A stretch of 64,000 nucleotides of DNA from Arcuatula senhousia. Lineage: Eukaryota; Mollusca; Bivalvia; Mytilida; Mytilidae. The notes beneath the pieces were generated by a model. The model did not search any database, was not told the DNA's origin, and was given only the letters and a program-made list of their open reading frames with translations. Below, one piece after another: positions 45,935 through 57,900 of the stretch (its first letter is position 1; every line of letters starts with the position of its first letter). The position numbers were made by a program, and so were the translations under genes. The stretch is from positions 45,655,750 to 45,719,749 of the forward strand of contig OZ020305.1 in the NCBI GenBank assembly GCA_963971305.1. Reading direction: 5' to 3'.

Positions 45935-46345
45935 CCCTCCTCCGGGTGGCGAATAAGCCCGCAGCAGCGCTAAGATTAAAGTCCACTATAGAGCGCTCAG
46001 AAACCTGACTTCAGGCCAGACCGTTTTGCCCACAAAGCTACTGAGATGTGTGCCCCAGCTGGTGATTGAATCGGACCGCCCTGTCATAATGAATGCCGGG
46101 GTCGTCAGGCTATAATGCAGAAAACCTTATCGCAAACCATAGTGGTGCACCCTTTTGGGAAAAATGTCATGTTCCTCGCACGTCAAAGAACCCTGCTGCA
46201 GGTCTCGATAAAAGTAGGACCCGTACCTAGGATCCCAATGCAGGAGGCTAAATTTCCAGTCCCTACCCAGCATTACTTTTTCCAGTGGTAGTCAAAACTC
46301 TCCTACCCGATTGGCCTTGTGTCCCCATTTCCTAACTAACTTTCC
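45935..46345 (+). mobile_element. SINE-like family B, near-complete copy
   Basis: Starts near CTCCGGGTGGCGAATAAGCC and includes CGCAGCAGCGCTAAG, GGGGTCGTCAGGCTATAATG, CCATAGTGGTGCACCC, TCCTCGCACGTCAAAGAACC and CCTACCCGATTGGCCTTGTG. Some landmarks (GGTGGCGAATA, GCCCGCAGCAG, CATAGTGGTGCAC) are shared with family A, so the two are probably related. Confidence 0.75.
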
Positions 46346-46914
46346 ATTGAAGATTTAGTCATTGCAAAAATACAAATACCAAAACCGGTATTTGCATATT
46401 TTTAAACCAAACAGAGTTTTCAAAACCGGGTAATCTGGTTATGCTGTATATGCATATTTCAAGGGGTAACCTCTCATCAGCAGCATCAAAACATTGGAAG
46501 GTCGAAAAACAAAATTATTAAAGCAAAGTACTCTAAACCAAAACATTCCAAAAGGGAAGCCAAATCTAGCATCGATGATATTTAGTTATAATTTGGTTTG
46601 TCAATAATAAAAGCGATAGTATATTGTCAAAAACAAAGACAAAGGGACAGGACACAAGTTCTACAACTTAGAACGTCTTCTCCCGTAAAATCGATCTAGA
46701 CAGACCTGTGGACTATATGTACATTGTATTATTGAATAATAGTAACTTTATTCACGCAACACAAGACTACATGTCATGGCGATACAATAATGAAACAAGT
46801 AATCAAGCTTAATTGGCCCACTGGACTTAATTGAATAATCAAGAACCTTAAAGTTCCGTTAAACTGTTATTAAAGAAAACAGACGAATTATATGCTTTAT
46901 TGGTTAGTTAGTTA

Positions 46915-47250
46915 GTTATTGCTTTACTCCCAAGCAGCACGATTTCGGCTATATCCGGGAGATGAACATGAAAATGGTGATACAATGAACATGAAATGAT
47001 GATGAAGTGAAGGAAATAGGGACACAAGGCCAATCGGGTAGGAGAGTTTTGACTGCCACTGGAATAAAGGTAATAACAAAACTACCGAACTTGAATGATC
47101 AATCTCATAGTCCAGAGAAAATGACAAAAACGAATCAGTCATACCGGAGAACTGGTGGATCGCAATGGTCCTGACTTGGTACAGGCATTTCAAACGAAAT
47201 GGTGGGTTAAACCAGGTTTTATGGCGCCAAACCTCCCTCTTCCATTGCGA
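46915..47250 (-). repeat. SINE-like family B tail plus a CCATTGCGATC-type repeat
   Basis: 46960-47065 is the reverse complement of the family B 3' end (GACACAAGGCCAATCGGGTA, GGAGAGTTTTGACTGCCACT). 47155-47250 (GATCGCAATGGTCCTGACTT to CCATTGCGATC) is a repeat whose second copy, at 47494-47587, directly precedes PLE-B. Its ends GATCGCAATGG / CCATTGCGATC are inverted. Confidence 0.6.
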
Positions 47251-47493
47251 TCTTCAAGTCCTTAATATATATAGTAACATAGAATAGTGTGACACTGAAA
47301 AATTCGCTTAACCCATAAAATATAGTTACCTAAAATAGTGTGACACTGAATTTTCTTGGAATTAGGTTTTAAAAGTCGAGCATAATAGGACATGTAGGAT
47401 ATGAAAATTATCATGAACAAAATACAGAAGCTTTCGTCTGGAATTTTGTTGTAATTTTTATTTGAGAGAAACACAAAACCAGAAGAATTAAAG

Positions 47494-48250
47494 ATTGCAA
47501 TGGTCCCGACTTGGTACAGGCACTTCCAAAGAAGTGGTGGGTTAAACCAGGTTTTATGGCGCCAAACCTCCCTCTTCCATTGCGATCTTAGGATCCGGTA
47601 ATGACCATAGAACACAACATAGTTGTGAGACACAATAGGGATATTGAGGTGATCATCTCAGTACAGCAGACCAGTCAAACACTAATTAAAACAATTAACT
47701 ATCATATCTTTTAACTCAATTTTGAACTTTTCTACTAGTGGCTGATAACGAAGAAAGAATTTTTTTAGTGATCGTATGAGACGTATTTTCTTATAGCCCT
47801 GCTTCAAAAGTCGGTCACGAAGAAACCGGTGTCTGATCAAAAAATCTGTGAAATGTGTGCAAGCTCTGGCATATCGAATAAGTTGAGAAATATAAACACT
47901 TAGGTATATTGCTCTGTAGATTAGGAAAATTAATAATTTGAAAATTAAAATCGTCTCGTTTATCGTAAATTTTTGTACTGAGAATGAGATGACAACCCGG
48001 GTCAAATTCGAGGTGCAAATCCAAGAAAGACGTGAAGCAATTAGATTCGGTGGTCTCTTTAATCTCCAATTCCGGAGGATATATTGAAGGAATCCAACTA
48101 CCAAATGAAGTGTTATTGACAGAAAGGACATCATCAATATATCTGAATGTAAGATTAAATGACCTTGCCTCTTTCATCTTCTTGTTCCTTACGAGTCCCT
48201 GAAGAAATTCAGTGAAGAAAAAGGAGTGATGGGTAGGGACGGGAAATTTT
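47494..48250 (-). mobile_element. Penelope-like element B (PLE-B), 3' half, reference copy
   Basis: Minus-strand RT C-terminal half with few disruptions: SFFFTEFLQGLVRNKKMKEA, FNLTFRYIDDVLSVNNTSFG (catalytic YIDD intact), YPPELEIKETTESNCFTSFL, YDKRDDFNFQIINFPNLQ, then after a frame change YISQLIRYARACTHFTDFLI and a stop after KDMIVNCFN. The 3' flank continues through GATCATCTCAGTACAGCAGA to GGATCCGGTAATGACCAT. Upstream (above 48250) it meets SINE-B sequence and the RT N-terminal half is missing. This copy keeps the residues conserved in PLE-A, so it is used as the reference for the hypermutated copy at 61.2 kb. Confidence 0.82.
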
Positions 48251-48254
48251 GCCT

Positions 48255-48430
48255 CCTGCATGGGGATCCTACGGGTTCTACTCTTACCGAGACCTGCAGC
48301 AGGGTTCTTTAACGTGCGAGGAACGTGACATTTTTCCCAACACGGTGCACCACTATGGTTTGTGGTCAGGTTCTCCGCATTATCGCCTGACGACCCCGCA
48401 TCTCTCGATGTCAGGGTTGCCCTATGCTTT
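48255..48430 (-). repeat. SINE-like family B, inverted fragment
   Basis: GGGATCCTACGGGTTCTACT, CGAGGAACGTGACATTTTTC, CACTATGGTTTGTGGTCAGG and GCCTGACGACCCCGC are the family B landmarks in reverse order. Confidence 0.7.
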
Positions 48431-48434
48431 ATTG

Positions 48435-49090
48435 GTCACAAAAGAATAATAGGGAAAAGTAACCCTCGCTACATTCCCGTGAGGATTACGACCTGGTCCA
48501 TTTAACGTATTTGAGCTGCGTCGTAGTAAATATTATAACTATTATAACTATGGATGTACGGTACTTCTTTATGAATAAAATTCTTCAGGTATTTAATTGA
48601 AAACTTTCACACTTAATGTGTATCTTCTGATGTCCACTTATGCATTTATTCTAGTGTTTCTTCTCTCTCTGAATAATTAGTTCAGCTTGTCACTATCATT
48701 GTTTGGCTCTGATTAAAATTATCATATGTTGACCAGTTAACCCGGCTTTGATTGTATTGTTTTTAAAACAAAAACTTTGTTAAAACCGAACTGGGTAAAA
48801 CAGGTAGTTTCTAATGGGAATACAGTTATTCAGGTGCCGTTCCGTCATTGTACCATTGACTTTCGTTTTTGTAATCATGATCAACAAACGTCATCAATCA
48901 CAGTGTAGATAATTATAGAAAGATAAAAATAGAACTAGAAGTTATACAGTTTCAGTAATGTTTTGAAAAATTCAAATAGAACAGTTTATACGGGAGTTTT
49001 TTTACATAACAATAAATACAATAAGCATTATTTAGTATGACAGAGGGCTTCCATTTGAAATATTTTCTTCATAAATCTCTGCCAGAATAA
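48435..49090. other. No gene seen
   Basis: AT-rich, without repeats shared with the rest of the window and without credible exons. Confidence 0.4.
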
Positions 49091-49091
49091 C

Positions 49092-49111
49092 GGGGGGGGG
49101 GGGGGGGGGGG
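49092..49111 (+). repeat. Run of 20 G
   Basis: An uninterrupted homopolymer of about 20 G, capable of forming a G-quadruplex. Its length should be taken with caution, since long homopolymers are error-prone in sequencing. Confidence 0.8.
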
Positions 49112-49196
49112 TTGGGTACTCAAAGTATTTTCATGATTTTTTAATGCATATAAAATTTAATTCCATAGAATAAAGTTATGTTTAAACTTAACATAT

Positions 49197-49626
49197 TCTA
49201 TAGACCGGGGGCTACTTCCTATATAATCAATGGTGTGAGTGTGCCGCAATATAGGTCTACTTTTTCAGGCATCAAGGTGTAGAACAGGGTTGAAAATTCA
49301 GCTGTTACCAAATTTCATACAGAAGTTAAATAGAATGGACATTAAAAATTTTAACCTTATAATGCTTCTAAAAATGAAAGTTCCGGATCTATTTCACCTC
49401 AAAAAGTTATCCCCATTGTGAACTTCCTCTGAACGGCTATATATACAGTAAAATATATACACAAAAGCATTTTGATATTGTCATAACAGGGTATGATATA
49501 AAATGTCGCCTGGTATAGCAGGGTATGTTTTTCGCATTTTTTTTTATACTAACAGGGTCCGGTTCTGAACAGACCAACGGCACAGGTATACCCTAAATTA
49601 TAGGCAGTAGCCCCCGGGTCTATAGA
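49197..49626. mobile_element. TIR element (TCTATAGACCSGGGGGCTAC ends), left palindrome flank
   Basis: TCTATAGACCGGGGGCTACT at the left is mirrored by GTAGCCCCCGGGTCTATAGA at the right, about 28 bp with two or three differences. Inside near the right end are AACAGGGTCCGGTTCTGAAC and CAACGGCACAGGTATACCCT. The inverted partner of this right half lies at 62588-62730. Confidence 0.72.
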
Positions 49627-49756
49627 TCTATGTTCTATTCAAATCAAATTGTGAATGGTTAAAGTGAATACCAAATGGCATTATGAATGTACACTGAGAT
49701 AATTAAAATTTAGTCTTAATTTTCTCAGATCTACAAAATAAAATGTACACTAACAG

Positions 49757-50009
49757 TTAGGGACGGACCATTTAACTTGAAGGGGGGCCTTGGTTTTTTG
49801 TTTTGGTCAGAATATTTATTTTTCGAAGGCGTCGCGACAGAATATTTGTTTTCATTAACATTTTTTTATGTGGCAGAAATCGTTCTTCAGAATATTTTTT
49901 TTCTTACCCTCTGCTGCCAAAATATTTTTTTCATCAAAAATAATTTTCAACAGAATATTTTTTTAGGAAAAAAGATCGCCCCTTTCAAGTTAAATGGTCG
50001 GTCCCTTAA
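49757..50009. mobile_element. Foldback element (GGGACSGACCATTTAACTTG ends)
   Basis: TTAGGGACGGACCATTTAAC at the left, inverted TTAAGGGACCGACCATTTAA at the right. The interior has repeated AGAATATTT(T)TT phrases. The same right half appears inverted at about 61124-61187 and 62306-62350, split there by PLE-B. Confidence 0.75.
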
Positions 50010-50334
50010 GGTCACAAGGCAGCAAAACAACGTAAATGCTGGTTAATTCACTCTTTTTCTATTGATATATGATAATTGTAAAAAGTACACCTTTTCATAT
50101 ATGCAACATCTAAAATTTCACTCGGTCTTCATATTGATACCCGAAAAGAAGACCCTTTTGTGACGCACATATGTACCTACCACTACCCCCCCCCCTGGAC
50201 AGAATATATTTTTACATTAAATGAAATAACTAGTTTTAATTAGTCCCAGATTTTTATCACAAATTCAGAAACAAAATATTTTTTCAAAGAAAATTTCAAG
50301 GTCTCCTCCTTAAATAATTCGTTCCTTTTGGTAA

Positions 50335-53300
50335 ATTCACTCATATTCTTAGACAGAGCTACCCTATACATAGTTGTAAAGTTCAAGTGTGGTAAATTTC
50401 ACCATATTTCACCACTCTATTGCTACAAATACTCTAACTATACTCAACATCCAGTCATTCAGAATGGAATCCAGTCACTCATATTCTTAGACAGAGCTAC
50501 CCTATACATAGTTGTAAAGTTCAAATGTGATAAATTTCACCATATTTCACCACTCTATTGCTACAAATACTCTAACTATACTCAACATCCAGTCATTCAG
50601 AATGGAATCCAGTCACTCATATTCTTAGACAGAGCTACCCTATACATAGTTGTAAAGTTCAAATGTGATAAATTTCACCATATTTCACCACTCTATTGCT
50701 TCAAATACTCAAACTATATTCAACATCCAGTCTTTCATATGATAATTCAAAGCTACCCTTAACATATTTATATGATACAAATGTACCAAATTTCACCATA
50801 TTTCACCACTCCATTGCTACAAATATTCTAGCAATACTCAACATCCAGTCATTCAGAATGGAATCCAGTCACTCATATTCTTAGACAGAGCTACCCTTAA
50901 CATAGTTGTAAAGTTCAAATGTGATAAATTAATATATTTCACCACTCTACTGCTACAAATACTCTAACTATATTCATCATCCAGTCATTCGGAATGGAAT
51001 CCAGTCACTGATATTCTTAAACAGAGCTACCCTATACATATTTATATGATACAAATGTACCAAATTGCACCATATCTCACTACTCTATTGCTACAAATAC
51101 TCTAACTATATTCAACATCCAGTCATTCAGAATGGAATCCAGTCACTCATATTCTTAGACAGAGCTACCCTATACATAGATGTAAAGTTCAAATGTGATA
51201 AATTTCACCATATTTCACTGCTCTATAGCTACAAATGCTCTAACTAAATTCAACATCCAGTCATTCAGAATGGAACCCAGTCATTCATATGATAATTCAA
51301 AGTTACCCTTAACATATTTATATGGTACAAATGTACCAAATTTCACCATATTCACCACTCCATTGCTACAAAGATTCTAGCAATACTCAACATCCAGTCA
51401 TTCAGAATGGAATCCAGTCACTCATATTCTTAGAGCTACCCTAAACCTAGTTGTAAAGTTCAAATGAGATAAATTTCACTATATTTCACCACTCTATTGC
51501 TACAACTGTTCTAGCAATACTCAACATCCAGTCAATCAGAATGGAATCCAGTCACTCATATTCTTAGACAGAGCTACCATATACATATTTATATGATACA
51601 AATGTACCAAATTGCACCATATTTCACTACTCTATTGCTACAAATACTCTCACTATATTCAACATCAGGTCATTCAGAATGGAATCCAGTCATTCATATC
51701 ATAATTCAAAGTTACCCTAAACATATTTATATGATACAAATGTACCAAATGTCACCATATTTCACCACTCTGTTGCTAAAAATACTCTAACTATATTAAA
51801 CATCCAGTCATTCAGAATGGAATCCAGTCACTCATATTCTTAGACAGAGCTACCCTAAACATAGTTGTAAAGTTCAAATGTGATAAATTAATATATTTCA
51901 CCACTCTACTGCTACAAATACTCTAACTAAATTCAACATCCAGTCATTCAGAATGGAACCCAGTCATTCATATGATAATTCAAAGCTACCCTTAACATAT
52001 TTATATGGTACAAATGTACCAAATTTCACCATATTTCACCACTCCATTGCTACAAATATTCTAGCAATACTCAACATCCAGTCATTCAGAATGGAATCCA
52101 GTCACTCATATTCTTAGAGCTACCCTAAACATAGTTGTAAAGTTCAAATGTGATAAATTTCACTATATTTCACCACTCTATTGCTACAACTGTTCTAGCA
52201 ATACTCAACATCCAGTCATTCAGAATGGAATCCAGTCACTCATATTCTTAGACAGAGCTACTCCAAACATAGTTGTAAAGTTCAAATGTGATAAATTTCA
52301 CTATATTTCACCACTCCATTGCTACAACTGTTCTAGCAATACTCAACATCCAGTCATTCAGAATGGAATCCAGTCACTCATATTCTTAGACAGAGCTACC
52401 CTAAACATAGTTGTAAAGTTCAAATGTGATAAATTTCACTATATTTCACCACTCCATTGCTACAACTGTTCTAGCAATACTCAATATCCAGTCATTCAGA
52501 ATGGAATCCAGTCACTCATATTCTTAGACAGAGCTACCCTAAACATAGTTGTAAAGTTCAAATGTGATAAATTTCACCATATTTCACCGCTCTATAGCTA
52601 CAAATGCTCTAACTAAATTCAACATCCAGTCATTCAGAATGGAACCCAGTCATTCATATGATAATTCAAAGCTACCCTTAACATATTTATATGGTACAAA
52701 TGTACCAAATTTCACCATATTTCACCACTCCATTGCTACAAATATTCTAGCAATACTCAACATCCAGTCATTCAGAATGGAATCCAGTCACTCATATTCT
52801 TAGAGCTACCCTAAACATAGTTGTAAAGTTCAAATGTGATAAATTTCACTATATTTCACCACTCTATTGCTACAACTGTTCTAGCAATACTCAACATCCA
52901 GTCAATCAGAATGGAATCCAGTCACATATATTCTTAGACAGAGCTACCCTAAACAAAGTTGTAAAGTTCAAATGTGATAAATTTCAACATATTTCACCAC
53001 TCTACTGCTACAAATACTCTAACTATATTCAACATCCAGTCATTCAGAATGGAATCCAGTCACTCATATTCTTAGACAGAGCTACCCTATACATAGTTGT
53101 AAAGTTCAAATGTGATAAATTTCACCATATTTCACCGCTCTATAGCTACAAATGCTCTAACTAAATTCAACATCCAGTCATTCAGAATGGAACCCAGTCA
53201 TTCATATGATAATTCAAAGCTACCCTTAACATATTTATATGGTACAAATATACCAAATTTCACCATATTTCACCACTCCATTGCTACAAATATTCTAGCA

Positions 53301-54544
53301 ATACTCAACATCCAGTCATTCAGAATGGAATCCAGTCACTCATATTCTTAGACAGAGCTACTCTAAACATAGTTGTAAAGTTCAAATGTGATAAATTTCA
53401 CTATATTTCACCACTCCATTGCTACAACTGTTCTAGCAATACTCAACATCCAGTCATTCAGAATGGAATCCAGTCACTCATATTCTTAGACAGAGCTACC
53501 CTAAACATAGTTGTAAAGTTCAAATGTGATAAATTTCAACATATTTCACCACTCTACTGCTACAAATACTCTAACTATATTCAACATCCAGTCATTCAGA
53601 ATGGAATCCAGTCACTCATATTCTTAGACAGAGCTACCCTATACATATTTATATGATACAAATGTACCAAATTGCACCACATTTCACTACTCTATTGCTA
53701 CAAATACTCTAACTATATTCAACATCAGGTCATTCAGAATGGAATCCAGTCATTCATATAATAATTCAAAGTTACCCTAAACATATTTATATGATACAAA
53801 TGTACCAAATGTCACCATATTTCACCACTCTGTTGCTAAAAATACTCTAACTATACTCAACATCCAGTCATTCAGAACGGAATCCAGTCATTCATATAAT
53901 AATTCAAAGCTACCCTTAACACATTCATATGATACAAATGTACCAATTTTTTCCATATTTCACTACTCTATTGCTACAAATATCTAACTGTACTCAACAT
54001 CCAATCATTCAGAATGGAATCCAGTCATTAAAACAATAATTCAAACTGACCCTATACATTATTATATGATACAAATGTACCAAATTTCACCACTCTATTG
54101 CTACAAATACTCTAACTATATTCAACATCAGGTCATTCAGAATGGTATCCAGTTTTTCATATAATAATTCAAATTTAACCTAAACATATTTATATAGTAC
54201 AAATGTACCAAATTTTTCTATATTTCACCACTTTATTGCTACAAATACTCTAACAATACTCAACATCCAGTCATTCAGAATGGAATCCAGTCATTCATAT
54301 TCTTAGACAGAGCTACCCTATTCATTGTTGTAAAGTTCAAATGTGATCAATTTCACCATATTTCACCGCTCTATTGCTACAAATACTCTAACTATACTCA
54401 ACATCCAGTCATTCAGAATGGAATCCAGTCTTTCATATAATAATTCAAGTTTAACCTATTTATTTTCATATTTATATGCTACAAATGTACCAATTTTTTC
54501 CATATTTCACCGCTCTATTGGCATTTGCTACAGATACTCTAACT
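50335..54544 (+). repeat. Tandem array of ~138-bp units, forward arm
   Basis: About 30 units, period near 137-138 bp (GTTGTAAAGTTC at 50373, 50511, 50649). Each has CACCATATTTCACCACTCTA, TTGCTACAAATACTCTAACT and CAACATCCAGTCATTCAGAA. Two half-types alternate irregularly: one with TTCTTAGACAGAGCTACCCT and GTTGTAAAGTTCAAATGTGA, one with ATAATTCAAAGCTACCCTTA and GATACAAATGTACCAAATTT. Frames inside translate the repeat and show no selection for coding. Confidence 0.9.
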
Positions 54545-54545
54545 A

Positions 54546-54932
54546 CAGTACACTCAGAGAGGATTGATTCTCATACTCTTATTTCGGAGGGAATTTTATT
54601 AATGATTCCAGGAAACTCCAAGAAAAGCCATAAAACCTAGGAGGGTTCTAAGAGTACTCCCTCCAAAGGGTCATAAATTACTCCGAGCTTGGAGTTTTTT
54701 ATTGCCTTGAAAACCTTTTGAAGTAGCATCTATTTCCTGTCTTTCTTGTCAGGTGAAAATGATTATAATACACAAGGTAATAAACAACTCCAAAATACTC
54801 CGAAAAAGGTAATAAATTTCTCCCAGGTTGGAGAAATTCCTTGGAGAATTTTAAGAGTTTTCTCTGTGAAACTCTGTGAATCACTGGACACTGAAATCAG
54901 AGTATGAGAATTAATCCTCTCTGAGTGTACTG
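54546..54932. mobile_element. Tc1/mariner-type MITE at the palindrome centre
   Basis: 387 bp with TA on both sides (54544-54545, 54933-54934) and terminal inverted repeats of about 39 bp starting CAGTACACTCAGAGAGGATT, with two differences. Removing it and one TA restores the array phrase CTAACTATATTCAAC. TA duplication plus CAGT start fits mobilisation by a Tc1/mariner transposase. Confidence 0.9.
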
Positions 54933-54934
54933 TA

Positions 54935-57900
54935 TATTCAACAATTGAATTATCATATGAAAGACTGGATTCTGAATGACTGGATGTTGAGTATAGTTAG
55001 AGTTTTTGTAGCAATAGAGTGGTGAAATATGGTGACATTTATCACATTTGAACTAAACAAATATGCATAGGGTAGCTCTCTTAAATAATATGAGTGACTG
55101 GATTCCATTCTGAATGACTTGATGTTGAGTATCGTTAGAGTATTTGTAGCAATAGAGTGGTGAAATATTGTGAAATTTGGTACATTTGTATCATATAAAT
55201 ATGTATAGGGTAGCTCTGTCTAAGAATATGAGTGACTGGATTCCATTCTGATTGACTGGATGTTGAGTATAGTTAGAACTTTTGTAGCAATAGAGTGGTG
55301 AAATATGGTGAAATTTGGTACATTTGTATCATATGAATATGTTAATGGTAGCTTTGAATTATCATATGAATGACTGGATTCCATTCTGAATGACTGGATG
55401 TTGAATATAGTTAGAGTATTTGTAGCAATAGAGCGGTGCAATATGGAAAAAAATTGGTACATTTTTATCATATAAATATGTTTAAGTTAAATTTGAATTA
55501 TTATATGAAAGACTGGGTTCCATTCTGAATGACTGGATGTTGAATTTAGTTAGAGCATTTGTAGCAATGGAGCGGTGAAATATGGTGAAATTTATCACAT
55601 TTGAACTTTACAACTATGCATAGGGTAGCTCTGTCTAAGAATATGAATGACTGGATTCCATTCTGAATGACTGGATGTTGAGTATTGTTAGAGTATTTGT
55701 AGCAATAAAGTGGTGAAATATAGAAAAATTTGGTACATTTGTACTATATAAATATGTTTAGGTTAAATTTGAATTATTATATGAAAAACTGGATACCATT
55801 CTGAATGACCTGATGTTGAATATAGTTAGAGTATTTGTAGCAATAGAGTGGTGAAATTTGGTACATTTGTATCATATAATAATGTATAGGGTCAGTTTGA
55901 ATTATTGTTTTAATGACTGGATTCCATTCTGAATGATTGGATGTTGAGTACAGTTAGATATTTGTAGCAATAGAGTAGTGAAATATGGAAAAAATTGGTA
56001 CATTTGTATCATATGAATGTGTTAAGGGTAGCTTTGAATTATTATATGAATGACTGGATTCCGTTCTGAATGACTGGATGTTGAGTATAGTTAGAGTATT
56101 TTTAGCAACAGAGTGGTGAAATATGGTGACATTTGGTACATTTGTATCATATAAATATGTTTAGGGTAACTTTGAATTATTATATGAATGACTGGATTCC
56201 ATTCTGAATGACCTGATGTTGAATATAGTTAGAGTATTTGTAGCAATAGAGTAGTGAAATGTGGTGCAATTTGGTACATTTGTATCATATAAATATGTAT
56301 AGGGTAGCTCTGTCTAAGAATATGAGTGACTGGATTCCATTCTGAATGACTGGATGTTGAATATAGTTAGAGTATTTGTAGCAGTAGAGTGGTGAAATAT
56401 GTTGAAATTTATCACATTTGAACTTTACAACTATGTTTAGGGTAGCTCTGTCTAAGAATATGAGTGACTGGATTCCATTCTGAATGACTGGATGTTGAGT
56501 ATTGCTAGAACAGTTGTAGCAATGGAGTGGTGAAATATAGTGAAATTTATCACATTTGAACTTTACAACTATGTTTAGAGTAGCTCTGTCTAAGAATATG
56601 AGTGACTGGATTCCATTCTGAATGACTGGATGTTGAGTATTGCTAGAATATTTGTAGCAATGGAGTGGTGAAATATGGTGAAATTTGGTATATTTGTACC
56701 ATATAAATATGTTAAGGGTAGCTTTGAATTATCATATGAATGACTGGGTTCCATTCTGAATGACTGGATGTTGAATTTAGTTAGAGCATTTGTAGCTATA
56801 GAGCGGTGAAATATGGTGAAATTTATCACATTTGAACTTTACAACTATGTATAGGGTAGCTCTGTCTAAGAATATGAGTGACTGGATTCCATTCTGAATG
56901 ACTGGATGTTGAATATAGTTAGAGTATTTGTAGCAGTAGAGTGGTGAAATATGTTGAAATTTATCACATTTGAACTTTACAACTTTGTTTAGGGTAGCTC
57001 TGTCTAAGAATATATGTGACTGGATTCCATTCTGATTGACTGGATGTTGAGTATTGCTAGAACAGTTGTAGCAATAGAGTGGTGAAATATAGTGAAATTT
57101 ATCACATTTGAACTTTACAACTATGTTTAGGGTAGCTCTAAGAATATGAGTGACTGGATTCCATTCTGAATGACTGGATGTTGAGTATTGCTAGAATATT
57201 TGTAGCAATGGAGTGGTGAAATATGGTGAAATTTGGTACATTTGTACCATATAAATATGTTAAGGGTAGCTTTGAATTATCATATGAATGACTGGGTTCC
57301 ATTCTGAATGACTGGATGTTGAATTTAGTTAGAGCATTTGTAGCTATAGAGCGGTGAAATATGGTGAAATTTATCACATTTGAACTTTACAACTATGTTT
57401 AGGGTAGCTCTGTCTAAGAATATGAGTGACTGGATTCCATTCTGAATGACTGGATATTGAGTATTGCTAGAACAGTTGTAGCAATGGAGTGGTGAAATAT
57501 AGTGAAATTTATCACATTTGAACTTTACAACTATGTTTAGGGTAGCTCTGTCTAAGAATATGAGTGACTGGATTCCATTCTGAATGACTGGATGTTGAGT
57601 ATTGCTAGAACAGTTGTAGCAATGGAGTGGTGAAATATAGTGAAATTTATCACATTTGAACTTTACAACTATGTTTGGAGTAGCTCTGTCTAAGAATATG
57701 AGTGACTGGATTCCATTCTGAATGACTGGATGTTGAGTATTGCTAGAACAGTTGTAGCAATAGAGTGGTGAAATATAGTGAAATTTATCACATTTGAACT
57801 TTACAACTATGTTTAGGGTAGCTCTAAGAATATGAGTGACTGGATTCCATTCTGAATGACTGGATGTTGAGTATTGCTAGAATATTTGTAGCAATGGAGT

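Noticed and set aside
50328..54567. Repeated reading frames of 60-144 codons (…SIATNALTKFNIQSFRMEPSHS…) in the 138-bp array, mirrored on the minus strand at 55220-57377
   Set aside because: They are translations of the satellite unit, occur in both arms and depend on unit variants; no start context, splice sites or selection signature.
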